In this document: positions 44,573 to 53,448 of the stretch, piece by piece
How positions within the stretch are numbered: position 1 is the stretch's first letter
How the letters are laid out: each line of letters begins with the position of its first letter
NCBI RefSeq assembly: GCF_003367245.1
Contig: NZ_QRGR01000021.1
Coordinates: forward strand, 62,001 to 126,000
Reading direction: 5' to 3'
Length of the DNA: 64,000 nt
Origin: Pontibacter diazotrophicus
GTDB taxonomy: Bacteria > Bacteroidota > Bacteroidia > Cytophagales > Hymenobacteraceae
The notes under the pieces: generated by a model
The model's database searches: none
Seen by the model: only the letters and a program-made list of their open reading frames with translations
Told to the model about the DNA's origin: nothing
Made by a program: the position numbers and the translations under genes

Positions 44573-44636
44573 GTTGTTAATTTTGAATGACTGAATAACT
44601 GAATTTTGAATGCTCATTTATTCAGTTATTCTAAGT
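44573..44636. repeat. Intergenic repeat with GAATAACTGAATTTTGAAT (copy B)
   Basis: The 19-base motif at 44593-44611 is the same as at 33364-33382. AATAACTGAAT (44594-44604) is complementary to ATTCAGTTATT (44620-44630), with a 15-base loop. It sits between two glycosyltransferase genes on the minus strand. It may be a transcribed hairpin within the operon. Confidence 0.55.
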
Positions 44637-45737
44637 TTAAATTTTTACCGATGATCTCAGGAGTTGCCGGTATATGTGGTCATAATCCTGGCCCATCGGG
44701 TCTGCGGTGTAGCCGTGCGAGCGTTTTACCGCACGGCAGCCCATGATGTTGCGGCCAAATTCGTCCTCGATCAGATTGTTAAGGGTATCCCGCAGTTCAT
44801 CGGCGTTTTGAGGGTCTACATACCTGGCGGCATTGCCCCATATTTCCATCAGGCTTTCTGTTTTACCAATCACAAGGGCGCAACCAGACATGGCGGCTTC
44901 CAGTATGGTCAGTCCAAATGGCTCGTACCTGGCTGGCAGCGCATAGATAGAAGCCCGTGAAAGCCAATCAACCACTTCTTTCTCTGACAGCTGCCCCAGG
45001 AAATGCACATTATCCAGTTCTACTGAATTGCCTGTGGCAGGGTGCTTTTCGTCTCCGGCTATGTACACGGGCCACTGCAAATCGGAGGCAATGTGCGCCA
45101 GCATCGAAATGTTCTTCGCTTCGTCCCATACACGGCCCATGCTGAAAATAAAAGGTTCTTTTTTCCCAAACTGGTACGTATTCTGGGCCCGTCCATTGTA
45201 GATGACAGTGCGGGCCTGAAACGGGCCGTAAAGTGCCTCTGCCTGGTTCATCATGGCTTGTGTCGGGGCTATTACCATGTTGGTCGCCTGTAAGCCACGT
45301 GTCACCATTTCTTTGTATTTGTCCCAATCTTTCGGCGCCTCCTCGTCCTTCACGGCTCTCCACCACGACATCACACAGGAATGCACCACCACCACCACCG
45401 GTACGCCCCATTCCAAAGCACCGTGCACCATGGCATTCAGGTGCACAATGTCCGGCTGCACTTCGTCCTTCAGCTGCAACAGCCATTCGCCTGCCTTTTC
45501 TACGTCCTCCCAGGGATCGTCCATCCACTCCAGCTTGTAGTCGCTCTCATGTAAGGTCAGGTTATTGAGTTCCTCCACCTGCCTTCGCTGATCGGCACTT
45601 AGAGGTCCACCCATCGTGGCCAATGCTACCTGCGTTCCGAATGGTGCCAGTGCGCCCACCAACTCTATTGTGTAATTCCAAACTCCTCCTACCGTATCTG
45701 TAGTCATCAGGATTTTTGAAGGATGACGTGCTTCCAT
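44637..45737 (-). CDS. Glycosyltransferase family 4 protein
   Basis: A 366-residue GT-B protein. The N-terminus KILMTTDTVGGVWNYTIEL is like starch-synthase-type and GT4 transferases, the linker ALEWGVPVVVVVHS follows, and the second half has FSMGRVWDEAKNIS and ARYEPFGLTILEAAMSGCALV (an EX7E block: E-PFGLTIL-E). It uses a nucleotide-sugar donor. It lies between the oxidoreductase and the CgeB-like genes. Confidence 0.9.
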   Translation of the reverse strand: MEARHPSKILMTTDTVGGVWNYTIELVGALAPFGTQVALATMGGPLSADQRRQVEELNNLTLHESDYKLEWMDDPWEDVEKAGEWLLQLKDEVQPDIVHLNAMVHGALEWGVPVVVVVHSCVMSWWRAVKDEEAPKDWDKYKEMVTRGLQATNMVIAPTQAMMNQAEALYGPFQARTVIYNGRAQNTYQFGKKEPFIFSMGRVWDEAKNISMLAHIASDLQWPVYIAGDEKHPATGNSVELDNVHFLGQLSEKEVVDWLSRASIYALPARYEPFGLTILEAAMSGCALVIGKTESLMEIWGNAARYVDPQNADELRDTLNNLIEDEFGRNIMGCRAVKRSHGYTADPMGQDYDHIYRQLLRSSVKI

Positions 45738-45741
45738 CTTC

Positions 45742-46788
45742 TTATCTGCCGTAAATTTTATCTAATACTTCTGCTACCTTCACAAATTCTTCTGCCGCTT
45801 CATCAAAGCCTTCGCCATTGGCCAGCCGCTCTGCCCAGGCCACACCTGCCCTGCCCGACCACTCATCCGGCGGGGTGCATAGGGTTTCGGTTTTGGTGCC
45901 GTAGTAGCGCTCGGCCACGAAATCGTAGAAAGAACCGTTCACGTTTTTCATGGCTACACCACCCTCTGTACCGTAAAAGGTAGCACTGATAATGGCCTCC
46001 TGCCCAGCCGGGAGGTTCCAGGAACAGCTCAGCTGCATGTGGGTGTTTCCCGCTAATTCCATACTGGCGGAGGCATAGTCCTCTACCTTACCTTCTGCCA
46101 TGCCTATTGGTTTGCCTTTTGAGAATAGCTGGCTCTGCACCTGCTTCACCTTCGGGAAATTCAGCGACCACAGGGCCAGGTCCACCAGGTGCACGCCCAG
46201 GTCAATGACGCAGCCGCCACCGGAAAGCTTGGGTTCATAGAACCAGGCTTTGTCGGGGCCATAGGCATTGTGGAACACCAGCTCAACAGCATAAATGTGT
46301 CCTAACTCACCGCTCTGCACCACCTTATACACCTCCTGCATGGCAGCGGTATGGCGGTACGACAAGTCCACGCCCAGTAGTTTGTTATTTTTCCGGGCAA
46401 CCTCCACTACCCGTTTTGTTTCCTCTACGTTGCGGCCCAATGGCTTCTGGCAGAAAACAGACTTGCCAGCCTCCAAAGCCAGTTCACTTTGCTCAGCATG
46501 GAAAGCACTTGGGGTGGCGATGACTACGCCTTCTACCTCCGGCTCATGCAGCATAGCCTCCAGCGAAGGCACCTGCTTTGCTTTCGGTGCGCTCTTTAGC
46601 GCCTCCTCTGCATTGTGTGGCGCTGTATCAGAGATGTAGGCCACTTCACCGGCCTGGTGTTTGGCTATCATTTCCATGCGGTTTCGGCCAATCCATCCTA
46701 CACCCAAAAAGCCAAGCTTAGGCTTAGCGTGGGTAGATGAAGAAGATGCTGAAATTCCCTGTTGTTTATCCTGTATCGTGTCTTGCAT
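45742..46788 (-). CDS. Gfo/Idh/MocA family oxidoreductase
   Basis: A 348-residue NAD(P)-dependent oxidoreductase. Its Rossmann loop is GVGWIGRNR (residues ~29-37), and its catalytic-region motif reads CQKPLGRN, where most family members have EKP; Gln replaces Glu. The C-terminal half holds GGGCVIDLGVHLVDLALW, with the His typical of the family. Such enzymes oxidise or reduce sugar hydroxyls, often on nucleotide sugars. It starts three bases after the stop of the alcohol dehydrogenase, so the two are co-transcribed. Confidence 0.88.
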   Translation of the reverse strand: MQDTIQDKQQGISASSSSTHAKPKLGFLGVGWIGRNRMEMIAKHQAGEVAYISDTAPHNAEEALKSAPKAKQVPSLEAMLHEPEVEGVVIATPSAFHAEQSELALEAGKSVFCQKPLGRNVEETKRVVEVARKNNKLLGVDLSYRHTAAMQEVYKVVQSGELGHIYAVELVFHNAYGPDKAWFYEPKLSGGGCVIDLGVHLVDLALWSLNFPKVKQVQSQLFSKGKPIGMAEGKVEDYASASMELAGNTHMQLSCSWNLPAGQEAIISATFYGTEGGVAMKNVNGSFYDFVAERYYGTKTETLCTPPDEWSGRAGVAWAERLANGEGFDEAAEEFVKVAEVLDKIYGR

Positions 46789-46791
46789 GGT

Positions 46792-47802
46792 TTAGTACGT
46801 TATAAGGGCTTTTACAAATCCGTCGGGGCGGGTTTTCAGGTTATCGAATGCTTTGCCGATGTTAGCTAAGGTATAGGTGTGTGTGTACAGCTTATCCGGG
46901 TTCAGGGTTCCGTCTGCCACCGCTTTTACCGCTGCTCTCATTCCTTTGATGTATTCCTGCGGGTCGCGCTCATGGGCATTGATGACGTCGATGCCGCGCC
47001 AGTTCCAGAGCTGGATGTTTACCTGTCGCATACCGTCCTGGTGAAACCCGGCAATGATAAGTTTTCCGCGCTCTGCCGTCAGTTCACCCGCCAGGTTCAG
47101 CGGCCACTCTTTTCCTGTGCACTCTATCACGCGCTCACAGAATTTCTCCCCGGTCAGTTCCTTTACCTTTTCGATGATTTTATAATGGTCATCCATCTGG
47201 ATGGTTTCATCGGCTCCGCACTCCCTGGCTATCTCCAGTGAGAACTCCCGCTGCGAAATCGCAATTACCCTGGCACCAGCATTCTTTGCCAGCTGCACCA
47301 AAAGTGCACCTAAGAAACCAACACCTAGTATGGTCACTGTCTGTCCTGCTGAAATGTCGCTTCGCTTAAAGATATTCATGGCGCAGCCCAGCGGCTCGCC
47401 GGGGAAGGGTTTGCCAGCCAACGCTTCCGGCAGCTTCACCACCTTGTCGGCATCCGCGATATCATACTGGGCATAGGAGTTGTAGGAAAGAGCCGCCACA
47501 CGGTCTCCTGGCTTTACGTTTTCCACACCTGCTCCAAGGGCATCCACAACACCCCAGCCTTCGTGCCCCGGGTTCCCGGCGGCAACAGGATAAGTAAACC
47601 ACTCGCGGCCTTCCCAAACAGGAATATTAGAGGCGCAAAGGCCACAGCCTTCTAAACGCAAACGCACCTGACCCTCCTGTGGCTCCGGCAGGCTTGCCTC
47701 CTGTACTTCTACTTGTTCTGGTGCTGTAATCACAGCAGTTTTCATGCTTGTAGCGGGGGTGCTGGCTACAGCTTTGTCTTCTGTTGTCAGTGTTTCTTGC
47801 AT
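46792..47802 (-). CDS. Zinc-type medium-chain alcohol dehydrogenase family protein
   Basis: A 336-residue MDR protein. The catalytic-zinc ligand Cys is in GCGLCASNI, and the His-Glu in GNPGHEGWG. The Rossmann motif GVGFLGALL lies near residue 167. It lacks the four-cysteine structural zinc loop in the position where classical alcohol dehydrogenases have it (about 95-115), so it probably carries only one Zn. The first ~19 residues (MQETLTTEDKAVAST) lie before the fold, and Met20 (MKTAVITA) may be the true start. It probably works on a sugar hydroxyl along with the Gfo/Idh protein. Confidence 0.87.
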   Translation of the reverse strand: MQETLTTEDKAVASTPATSMKTAVITAPEQVEVQEASLPEPQEGQVRLRLEGCGLCASNIPVWEGREWFTYPVAAGNPGHEGWGVVDALGAGVENVKPGDRVAALSYNSYAQYDIADADKVVKLPEALAGKPFPGEPLGCAMNIFKRSDISAGQTVTILGVGFLGALLVQLAKNAGARVIAISQREFSLEIARECGADETIQMDDHYKIIEKVKELTGEKFCERVIECTGKEWPLNLAGELTAERGKLIIAGFHQDGMRQVNIQLWNWRGIDVINAHERDPQEYIKGMRAAVKAVADGTLNPDKLYTHTYTLANIGKAFDNLKTRPDGFVKALITY

Positions 47803-47803
47803 T

Positions 47804-49858
47804 TTAAGCTACTGCTACTTTTTTGGCGGGTTCTTCTTTTGTTTTATTAGATGATAAAGTGAGTGGCACTTCTATTCCCCTGTTCTCGCAGAGCCACTGG
47901 TACAGCTTGGCTACCCCTTCCTGCACATTGTGCTTGGAGTACCAGCCGGTGGCTTCCTGAAACTTGCGTGTATCCGACACATAATAATGCTGGTCGCCTG
48001 GCCGCCAGTCGCCAAACTTAAGCTGTACCTCTTTGCCCCGGTACCTGCCGATGGTTTTCAGCAACTCCAGCAGGCTTACTGTATTCTCTGTGCCGCCTCC
48101 TATATTAAAGGCTTGCCCGGAGATACGATCGATGTGCTTGTTGGCCAGCAGGAAGGCGTCCACCAGGTCCTCTACAAAAAGGATATCACGCACCTGCTTT
48201 CCATCGCCGTATATGTTTATCGGCTGGCCTTCGATGGCCCGGATGGCAAAATGCGCTACCCAGCCCTGGTCTTCGTTACCATACTGATGTGGCCCGTAGA
48301 TGCAGCTCATCCGGAACACCGCCATCGGCAGGTTATAGGTGCGGGCATAGTCTACCACATACTGGTCAGCGGCGCCTTTCGAGCAGCCGTAGGGACTGTG
48401 AAAGTCCAGCGGGCGCTTTTCGCTGATGCCGTTTTCTTTTATTTCTTTATCTGAAGGATAGTAGCGGGACCCGTTGGAGATAAACTCCACGTCTTCGAGG
48501 CCGCCATATACTTTGTTCGTGGAGGTAAACACCAGCGGTGGCGGATTATCCTGCTCCCGTATGGCCTCCAGTACATTCATGACACCGCGCGCATTAATCT
48601 CAAAGTCATTCATGGGCATGTCCAGCGAAGTAGTCACGGCCACCTGGGCGGCGAAGTGGTACACCGCCTCGGCGCGCTGCATGACATAGCGCACCGTCTG
48701 CAGGTTACGGATGTCTCCGACGTATATCTCCAGGTTTTCCGGGTAATTCTCGTGCAGCCACTGCAGGTTCTGCTCCACCCCATCGCGGGAAAGGCTGTCG
48801 AAAACCATCACGCGTTTTCCTTCAGAAAGCAGCCGCTTGGCCAGGTTGGTACCCACAAAGCCGGCGCCACCTGTTATGAGGGTATAAGGCGCGGTGTCTT
48901 CATGCAGTGTGCGCGTGATGTGGGATAGGTTCCCCAGTTGCTCCAGACCATGTTTGGCCCACAAACGGAACAGCAGTTTAGAGCTTCCGTCGGAGCGCTT
49001 GAGGCCAAAATGATACTCCCTGTCATCTAAATGAAAGCCTCCCACAGTGGGGTGTTTGGCATGCAGGTCGTATGCGCCGTACCAGTATACCCTTGTTGCG
49101 TCAGCCTTTAGCACCTCATTAAACTCCTGCACCTGCTTCAGTTCATCGTGCTGCCAGGTGGAAAAGCCAGCCTCCGTTATCCAGAGTTCGGCTTTGCTGT
49201 TGTTCTGGTCCATCACCTCACGCACTGCTCTGATATTTTCATCCCATCCGTCCCACATCTGGTCGAACACAAACGGGAAACCATGTATACCCACCGCATC
49301 GATATGCTCCATCACACCGCGCTCGAACATCATTTGCAGCCAGTTCGGATCTATAGGACTCATGCCGCCCAGCAGAGTCTTTTTTCCCAGTTGCCTGCAC
49401 CAGTAGGCAGCGGCGCCCACCATCTCTGCGAACTTGTTCCAGCCGTAGTCCAGCGTAAAGTCATATTCGATCTGGTTGTTGGGCTCATTCCAAAGTTCCA
49501 CCCACTCAAAATGCTCCCCCATGTCCGTAATAAACACATCCAGGAAATCAGCATAGGCCTTCTTGTCTCTTGGCGGGGAAGAGGTGCGTGGTTTCTCGCC
49601 CAGGGATGGCGGTGTATAAAGGAAGCATGGCAGCACGTTTACTTCTTTCGCGAGAGTAGGTATAAGCCAGTCGTACCACCCTTTGCCATCCGGTGTATAG
49701 TAATCAGCCCACGACACGCCTGTTCTGAGCTCTGTTACGCCCAGTTCCTTCAAGTCGGCGAGCACCTGCTTTACGCGCTCATGCTCTCCTACCCGGAACC
49801 ATTCCACAATTCCGACTTTGGGGAGTGACTTTTCGTTTTTAGCGTTCTTTATTTTCAT
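47804..49858 (-). CDS. Fusion of glycoside-hydrolase TIM barrel and CDP-paratose 2-epimerase-like SDR
   Basis: A 684-residue, two-domain cytoplasmic protein. Residues ~12-305 form a clan-A glycoside hydrolase (GH39/beta-xylosidase-like). ELWNEPNN holds the likely acid/base Glu125 and WITEAGFST the likely nucleophile Glu229. Residues ~325-660 are an extended SDR: LITGGAGFVGTN, TSTNKVYGG, SPYGCSKGAADQYV (YxxxK) and FRMSCIYGPHQYGNEDQGW, which closely recalls CDP-paratose/tyvelose 2-epimerase (RfbE). There is no signal peptide. A hydrolase of this kind is normally exported, so the fusion with a nucleotide-sugar epimerase is unusual. It may cleave or transfer a glycosyl unit inside the cell. Confidence 0.85.
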   Translation of the reverse strand: MKIKNAKNEKSLPKVGIVEWFRVGEHERVKQVLADLKELGVTELRTGVSWADYYTPDGKGWYDWLIPTLAKEVNVLPCFLYTPPSLGEKPRTSSPPRDKKAYADFLDVFITDMGEHFEWVELWNEPNNQIEYDFTLDYGWNKFAEMVGAAAYWCRQLGKKTLLGGMSPIDPNWLQMMFERGVMEHIDAVGIHGFPFVFDQMWDGWDENIRAVREVMDQNNSKAELWITEAGFSTWQHDELKQVQEFNEVLKADATRVYWYGAYDLHAKHPTVGGFHLDDREYHFGLKRSDGSSKLLFRLWAKHGLEQLGNLSHITRTLHEDTAPYTLITGGAGFVGTNLAKRLLSEGKRVMVFDSLSRDGVEQNLQWLHENYPENLEIYVGDIRNLQTVRYVMQRAEAVYHFAAQVAVTTSLDMPMNDFEINARGVMNVLEAIREQDNPPPLVFTSTNKVYGGLEDVEFISNGSRYYPSDKEIKENGISEKRPLDFHSPYGCSKGAADQYVVDYARTYNLPMAVFRMSCIYGPHQYGNEDQGWVAHFAIRAIEGQPINIYGDGKQVRDILFVEDLVDAFLLANKHIDRISGQAFNIGGGTENTVSLLELLKTIGRYRGKEVQLKFGDWRPGDQHYYVSDTRKFQEATGWYSKHNVQEGVAKLYQWLCENRGIEVPLTLSSNKTKEEPAKKVAVA

Positions 49859-49910
49859 AGTGATGAGAATACTTTTTAATAAATCAGAAAATGGGGTCTA
49901 CAGTTTTAGC

Positions 49911-51026
49911 TTAGACAGTTAATCCACGTGCTGCCAGTTCGGCACTTGCCTCATTCACCCTGTCATACGCAATCTGCCCTTCGAGCCAGTTGGCCAGCTC
50001 TTCCAGCCCATTGTTGAACTCTACCTGCGGATAAAAGCCAAGCACCGCGTTTGCCAGGGAGATGTCGGCATAGCAGTGGCGGATATCGCCTACCCTGTAT
50101 TTGCCCGTTACCTCCGGCTTCAGGTGCGTCTTGTCCATAACCGTTGCCAGCCGCTCCGCTATCTCCTGAATAGTATAGTTGTTTCCGCTGCCCACGTTAA
50201 AGACTTTACCCGTGGCTTCTTCCTTCTCCATGGCCAAACGGCACGCCAGCGCCACATCGCGCACATGCACAAAGTCACGCTGTTGATATCCGTCTTCGAA
50301 AATCATGGGAGAATTGTTATTTAAAAGCCGGGAGGCGAAGATGGCAAGCACCCCGGTGTAGGGGTTAGAGAGTGCCTGGCGGGTACCATATACGTTAAAG
50401 AAACGCATGGCCACGGTTGGGATGTTGTAGGCCCTGCCCACCATCAGGCAAAGGCGCTCCTGGTCATATTTAGAAAGGGCGTATACCGAAGATAGTGAGG
50501 GGATTTTAGATTCCGGTGTAGGAATCGGCTGCAAAGGCTGGCCTTTGTCATACAACTCCCAATCGGCGGCTTTCAACTGCTCGAGCGGGCGCTCCTGCGC
50601 GGTTACCAGTTCTCCGTTCGGGCTTTTACAAAGGCCTTCGCCGTAAATGCTCATACTGCTGGCTACCACCAGCTTCTTCACAGGGTGCTTAATGAGCGCC
50701 TCCAGGAGCACGGCTGTGCCCATGTTATTTACATCGGTGTACTCTCTTATCTCATACATACTCTGGCCAACACCAACCATCGCGGCAAAGTGGAATACAT
50801 AATCCACCCCTTCCAGCGCTTTGTCCACGTCCTCGCGGTTGCGCACATCACCTATCACCAACTCCACGTCCTCGTGCAGGTATTCGGGCCTTTTGCAGTC
50901 TTTGCCGTGCACCTGCTCGCTTAGGTTATCCAGCGCTCTTACCTCATACCCCTGGCCCAGCAACTCATCTGCCAGGTGTGATCCAATAAAACCAGCACCT
51001 CCTGTTATCAATACTTTGCTTTTCAT
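49911..51026 (-). CDS. NAD-dependent epimerase/dehydratase (dTDP-rhamnose 4-epimerase-like SDR)
   Basis: A 371-residue extended SDR starting MKSKVLITGGAGFIGSHLADELL (ATG 51026; an ATG six codons upstream is possible). It has VVASSMSIYGEG, YALSKYDQERL (YxxxK) and MRFFNVYGTRQALSNPYTGV, with FEDGYQQRDFVHVRDVA near residue 245. The insertion after IYGEG is as in dTDP-L-rhamnose 4-epimerase (WbiB) relatives. The exact nucleotide sugar is not known. It is the first gene of the minus-strand cluster, which begins about 160 bp downstream of the SDR at 51203. Confidence 0.83.
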   Translation of the reverse strand: MKSKVLITGGAGFIGSHLADELLGQGYEVRALDNLSEQVHGKDCKRPEYLHEDVELVIGDVRNREDVDKALEGVDYVFHFAAMVGVGQSMYEIREYTDVNNMGTAVLLEALIKHPVKKLVVASSMSIYGEGLCKSPNGELVTAQERPLEQLKAADWELYDKGQPLQPIPTPESKIPSLSSVYALSKYDQERLCLMVGRAYNIPTVAMRFFNVYGTRQALSNPYTGVLAIFASRLLNNNSPMIFEDGYQQRDFVHVRDVALACRLAMEKEEATGKVFNVGSGNNYTIQEIAERLATVMDKTHLKPEVTGKYRVGDIRHCYADISLANAVLGFYPQVEFNNGLEELANWLEGQIAYDRVNEASAELAARGLTV

Positions 51027-51202
51027 AGTCTGTTGTTCTTTCATGGTATTTAATGAGACCAGGGCATCAGGACTGAAGACACCAGATCTAGTCGTTAGAC
51101 ATTTTGCTTATATAACCGCTGTATACTTATTTTTTACTTTCCGATGCCCAACACAAACAGCGTTAAAACATCATATATTTTTTAGCGCATTACCCCTCAA
51201 AA

Positions 51203-51907
51203 TCAAAAGGGCTGAGCCGTTGGCCTTATTGTTATCTTATTTATTGAGACACCCGGAGGTTTGCTAAGGGCAAAAAGCACCGCATCTGCCACTTCATCTG
51301 CAGCAATAGACCCGTATCCGATATCTTCTGCCGTATGAAACCCGGAAACAGTATTTTCGAAGAAGGCGGTATCGGTCACTCCTGGCGCCACTACTGTTAC
51401 CCTTACGGTCGGCAGCACCTCCTGTCGCAACGTTTCAGCCACCACCTCCAAAGCAGACTTGGTTGCGGCATATACACCACCATAAGGATAAGCCTGTCCC
51501 GCCGAAACCGACGACACCAGCACCACATCGCCATGCCCCGCCTCCAGCATACCCGGCACGAAGGCCCGGATCAGCCGAAGGGCTCCCATCAGGTTGGTAT
51601 CTATGATTTGCCGCCATTTCTCCGGGTCACCTTCCGTCAGCTTCTCATGGATGCCGCGCCCTGCGCTGCAAATCAGGATATCGGGTGTGCCTAGCTTTTC
51701 CTGCACGCCGGCAAAGAGTGCATCCACAGCGTGTGCCGCTGTTACGTCGCAGGTAAAAGGGTAAACGTTTGATGACAGGTCAGCAGGCGGTTGCAGGTCA
51801 GCGACGGCAGTTACGATGTTAGCTAAAGACAGCCTTTCCACTATAGCCCGGCCTATGCCTGAACCACCTCCGCTTACTACTGCTTTTTTGCCTTTTAACT
51901 GCTGCAC
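51203..51907 (-). CDS. Short-chain dehydrogenase/reductase (classical SDR)
   Basis: A 234-residue classical SDR. The nucleotide motif is SGGGSGIGRAI (residues ~12-22), ICSAGRG stands in the NNAG position, and the catalytic Ser-Tyr-Lys is VSSVSAG plus YAATK. A cofactor-discriminating Asp (AVADL) suggests NAD. The substrate is unknown. It shares the cluster's direction but is separated by 158 bp and does not look like part of the operon. Confidence 0.88.
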   Translation of the reverse strand: MQQLKGKKAVVSGGGSGIGRAIVERLSLANIVTAVADLQPPADLSSNVYPFTCDVTAAHAVDALFAGVQEKLGTPDILICSAGRGIHEKLTEGDPEKWRQIIDTNLMGALRLIRAFVPGMLEAGHGDVVLVSSVSAGQAYPYGGVYAATKSALEVVAETLRQEVLPTVRVTVVAPGVTDTAFFENTVSGFHTAEDIGYGSIAADEVADAVLFALSKPPGVSINKITIRPTAQPF

Positions 51908-52166
51908 TCTGTTTATATGATTCTGCTCCCTATATAGAAATAATTGTATCCTTCGTTAGCTAGCTAAAACGTAGTTGAGGCAACTAGGGTTGTAGATGCT
52001 GCTTAAGGCATATATAAAAACACTCGTATTTTTTGCTAACTATCCAATTTTTAAGGTTTTGCTGCCTCCATAAAAATGTATCCTTTGGGCCTGTTTCTAT
52101 AGCCGGATTCTTAAAAGTGGCGCACTTATACTACCTTGCTGTCTCCAACAATTATATATTACCACG

Positions 52167-52766
52167 ATGAACTTTGAACAGGTACCCCTTCTGGAGGATG
52201 CACGCGTGCTGCTCCGCCCTTTTCAGCCCTCAGACAAAGCCGATCTGCGCATGATTGCCTTAGACGAAGAAATCTGGCGCTATATGATTACGCGCATCAG
52301 CAATGGGACGGAGCTGGAAGCCTGGATACACACTGCCACCAGTGGCTACCAACTGGGTACGCGCTATACCTTTATGATAGAAGACAAAGCCACCGGTAAG
52401 CTGGCAGGCAGCACCAGCTATGGCAGTATATCGGTGCCGGACAAGCGCCTGGAGATTGGCTGGACCTGGCTAAGCAGGGAATTCAGAGGTAGCGGCCTGA
52501 ACAGGCACTGTAAGTTCCTGCTCCTACAGTATGCTTTTGAGGTATTACAGATGGAGCGGGTAGAGCTAAAAGGAGATGCGCTAAATATGCGTTCCCGTAA
52601 AGCCATGCTTAAAATAGGGGCTACCGAAGAAGGCATCCTGCGCAGCCACACCCTGATGCACGACGGCCGCCGCCGCGACACCATCTACTATAGCATTCTG
52701 CGGCCCGAGTGGGAGCAAATCAAAAGCACTATCTTCAAAGACCTGGCGGCACCCCTGCAGGCATAA
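52167..52766 (+). CDS. GNAT family N-acetyltransferase (RimJ/RimL-like)
   Basis: A 199-residue GNAT protein. It begins LEDARVLLRPFQPSDKADL, and carries the acetyl-CoA loop LSREFRGSGLNRHCKFLLL (about residues 106-125; an RGSGLN variant of Q/RxxGxG/A) and LKGDALNMRSRKAMLKIGATEEG, as in RimJ/RimL-like N-acetyltransferases. The substrate is unknown, possibly a protein N-terminus or an amino sugar. It stands alone on the plus strand. Confidence 0.9.
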   Translation: MNFEQVPLLEDARVLLRPFQPSDKADLRMIALDEEIWRYMITRISNGTELEAWIHTATSGYQLGTRYTFMIEDKATGKLAGSTSYGSISVPDKRLEIGWTWLSREFRGSGLNRHCKFLLLQYAFEVLQMERVELKGDALNMRSRKAMLKIGATEEGILRSHTLMHDGRRRDTIYYSILRPEWEQIKSTIFKDLAAPLQA

Positions 52767-52854
52767 GTAAGCAACACAAAGTCCATTGCTGTAAGCCTAT
52801 ACGTTACTATTGCGTATACCTATATAGTATAATGAACCGCAAACAGCCAGGCCT

Positions 52855-53448
52855 TTGGAAACGCAAACACATAGACCTCATTTACCCAAACGGATATTCC
52901 TGATACGGCATGCGCGGCCGGAGGTGTCTGCAAAAGGCTTCTTCAGCGCAGCAGCAGCCAGCCAGTATATTTCCGACTACGATGCCGCCCAGGTAGAGGA
53001 ATTCGTGCTGCAGCATGAGTCAATTCCTTATAAAGAAATCAAGTCTGTATACTGCAGCACTCTCATCCGCTCCCAACTTACAGCCAAAGCTATTTTCGGA
53101 GAGCAGGTGCTTCTGAAGGTGAACCACGAGTTTCGGGAGTTTGAACGGAAAATATTCTCCCTGCCATTCCTGCGCCTGCCCATAAAGCTGTGGTTGGTTT
53201 CTGCCCGCATCCTCTGGTTCATGGGATTCAACAGCAAAGGCATTGAGACGTTTAAAGCAGCAAAGTGGCGGGCCCGGGATTGTGCGGAGATACTGGCCGA
53301 AGATGCCCATGAGAATGCCACCACCGTATTGGTAGCACACGGCCTGCTGAACAATTTTATCAGGAGGGAGTTGAAACGAATGGGATGGCACCAGACCGTG
53401 AAAGGCGGAAGCGGTTTCGTTAGCCTGAATGTGATGGAGAAGGATTAG
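52855..53448 (+). CDS. Histidine phosphatase family protein with TTG start
   Basis: A 197-residue histidine phosphatase (phosphoglycerate mutase superfamily). The phosphohistidine motif LIRHARPE lies at residues 16-23 and the late His is in VAHGLLNN. No ATG lies in frame between a TAG at 52825 and the RHA motif, so I took the TTG at 52855 as the start. An ATG at 52832 is in another frame and meets a stop after 23 codons. A short frameshift or a TTG start are both possible. The substrate is unknown. Confidence 0.8.
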   Translation: METQTHRPHLPKRIFLIRHARPEVSAKGFFSAAAASQYISDYDAAQVEEFVLQHESIPYKEIKSVYCSTLIRSQLTAKAIFGEQVLLKVNHEFREFERKIFSLPFLRLPIKLWLVSARILWFMGFNSKGIETFKAAKWRARDCAEILAEDAHENATTVLVAHGLLNNFIRRELKRMGWHQTVKGGSGFVSLNVMEKD

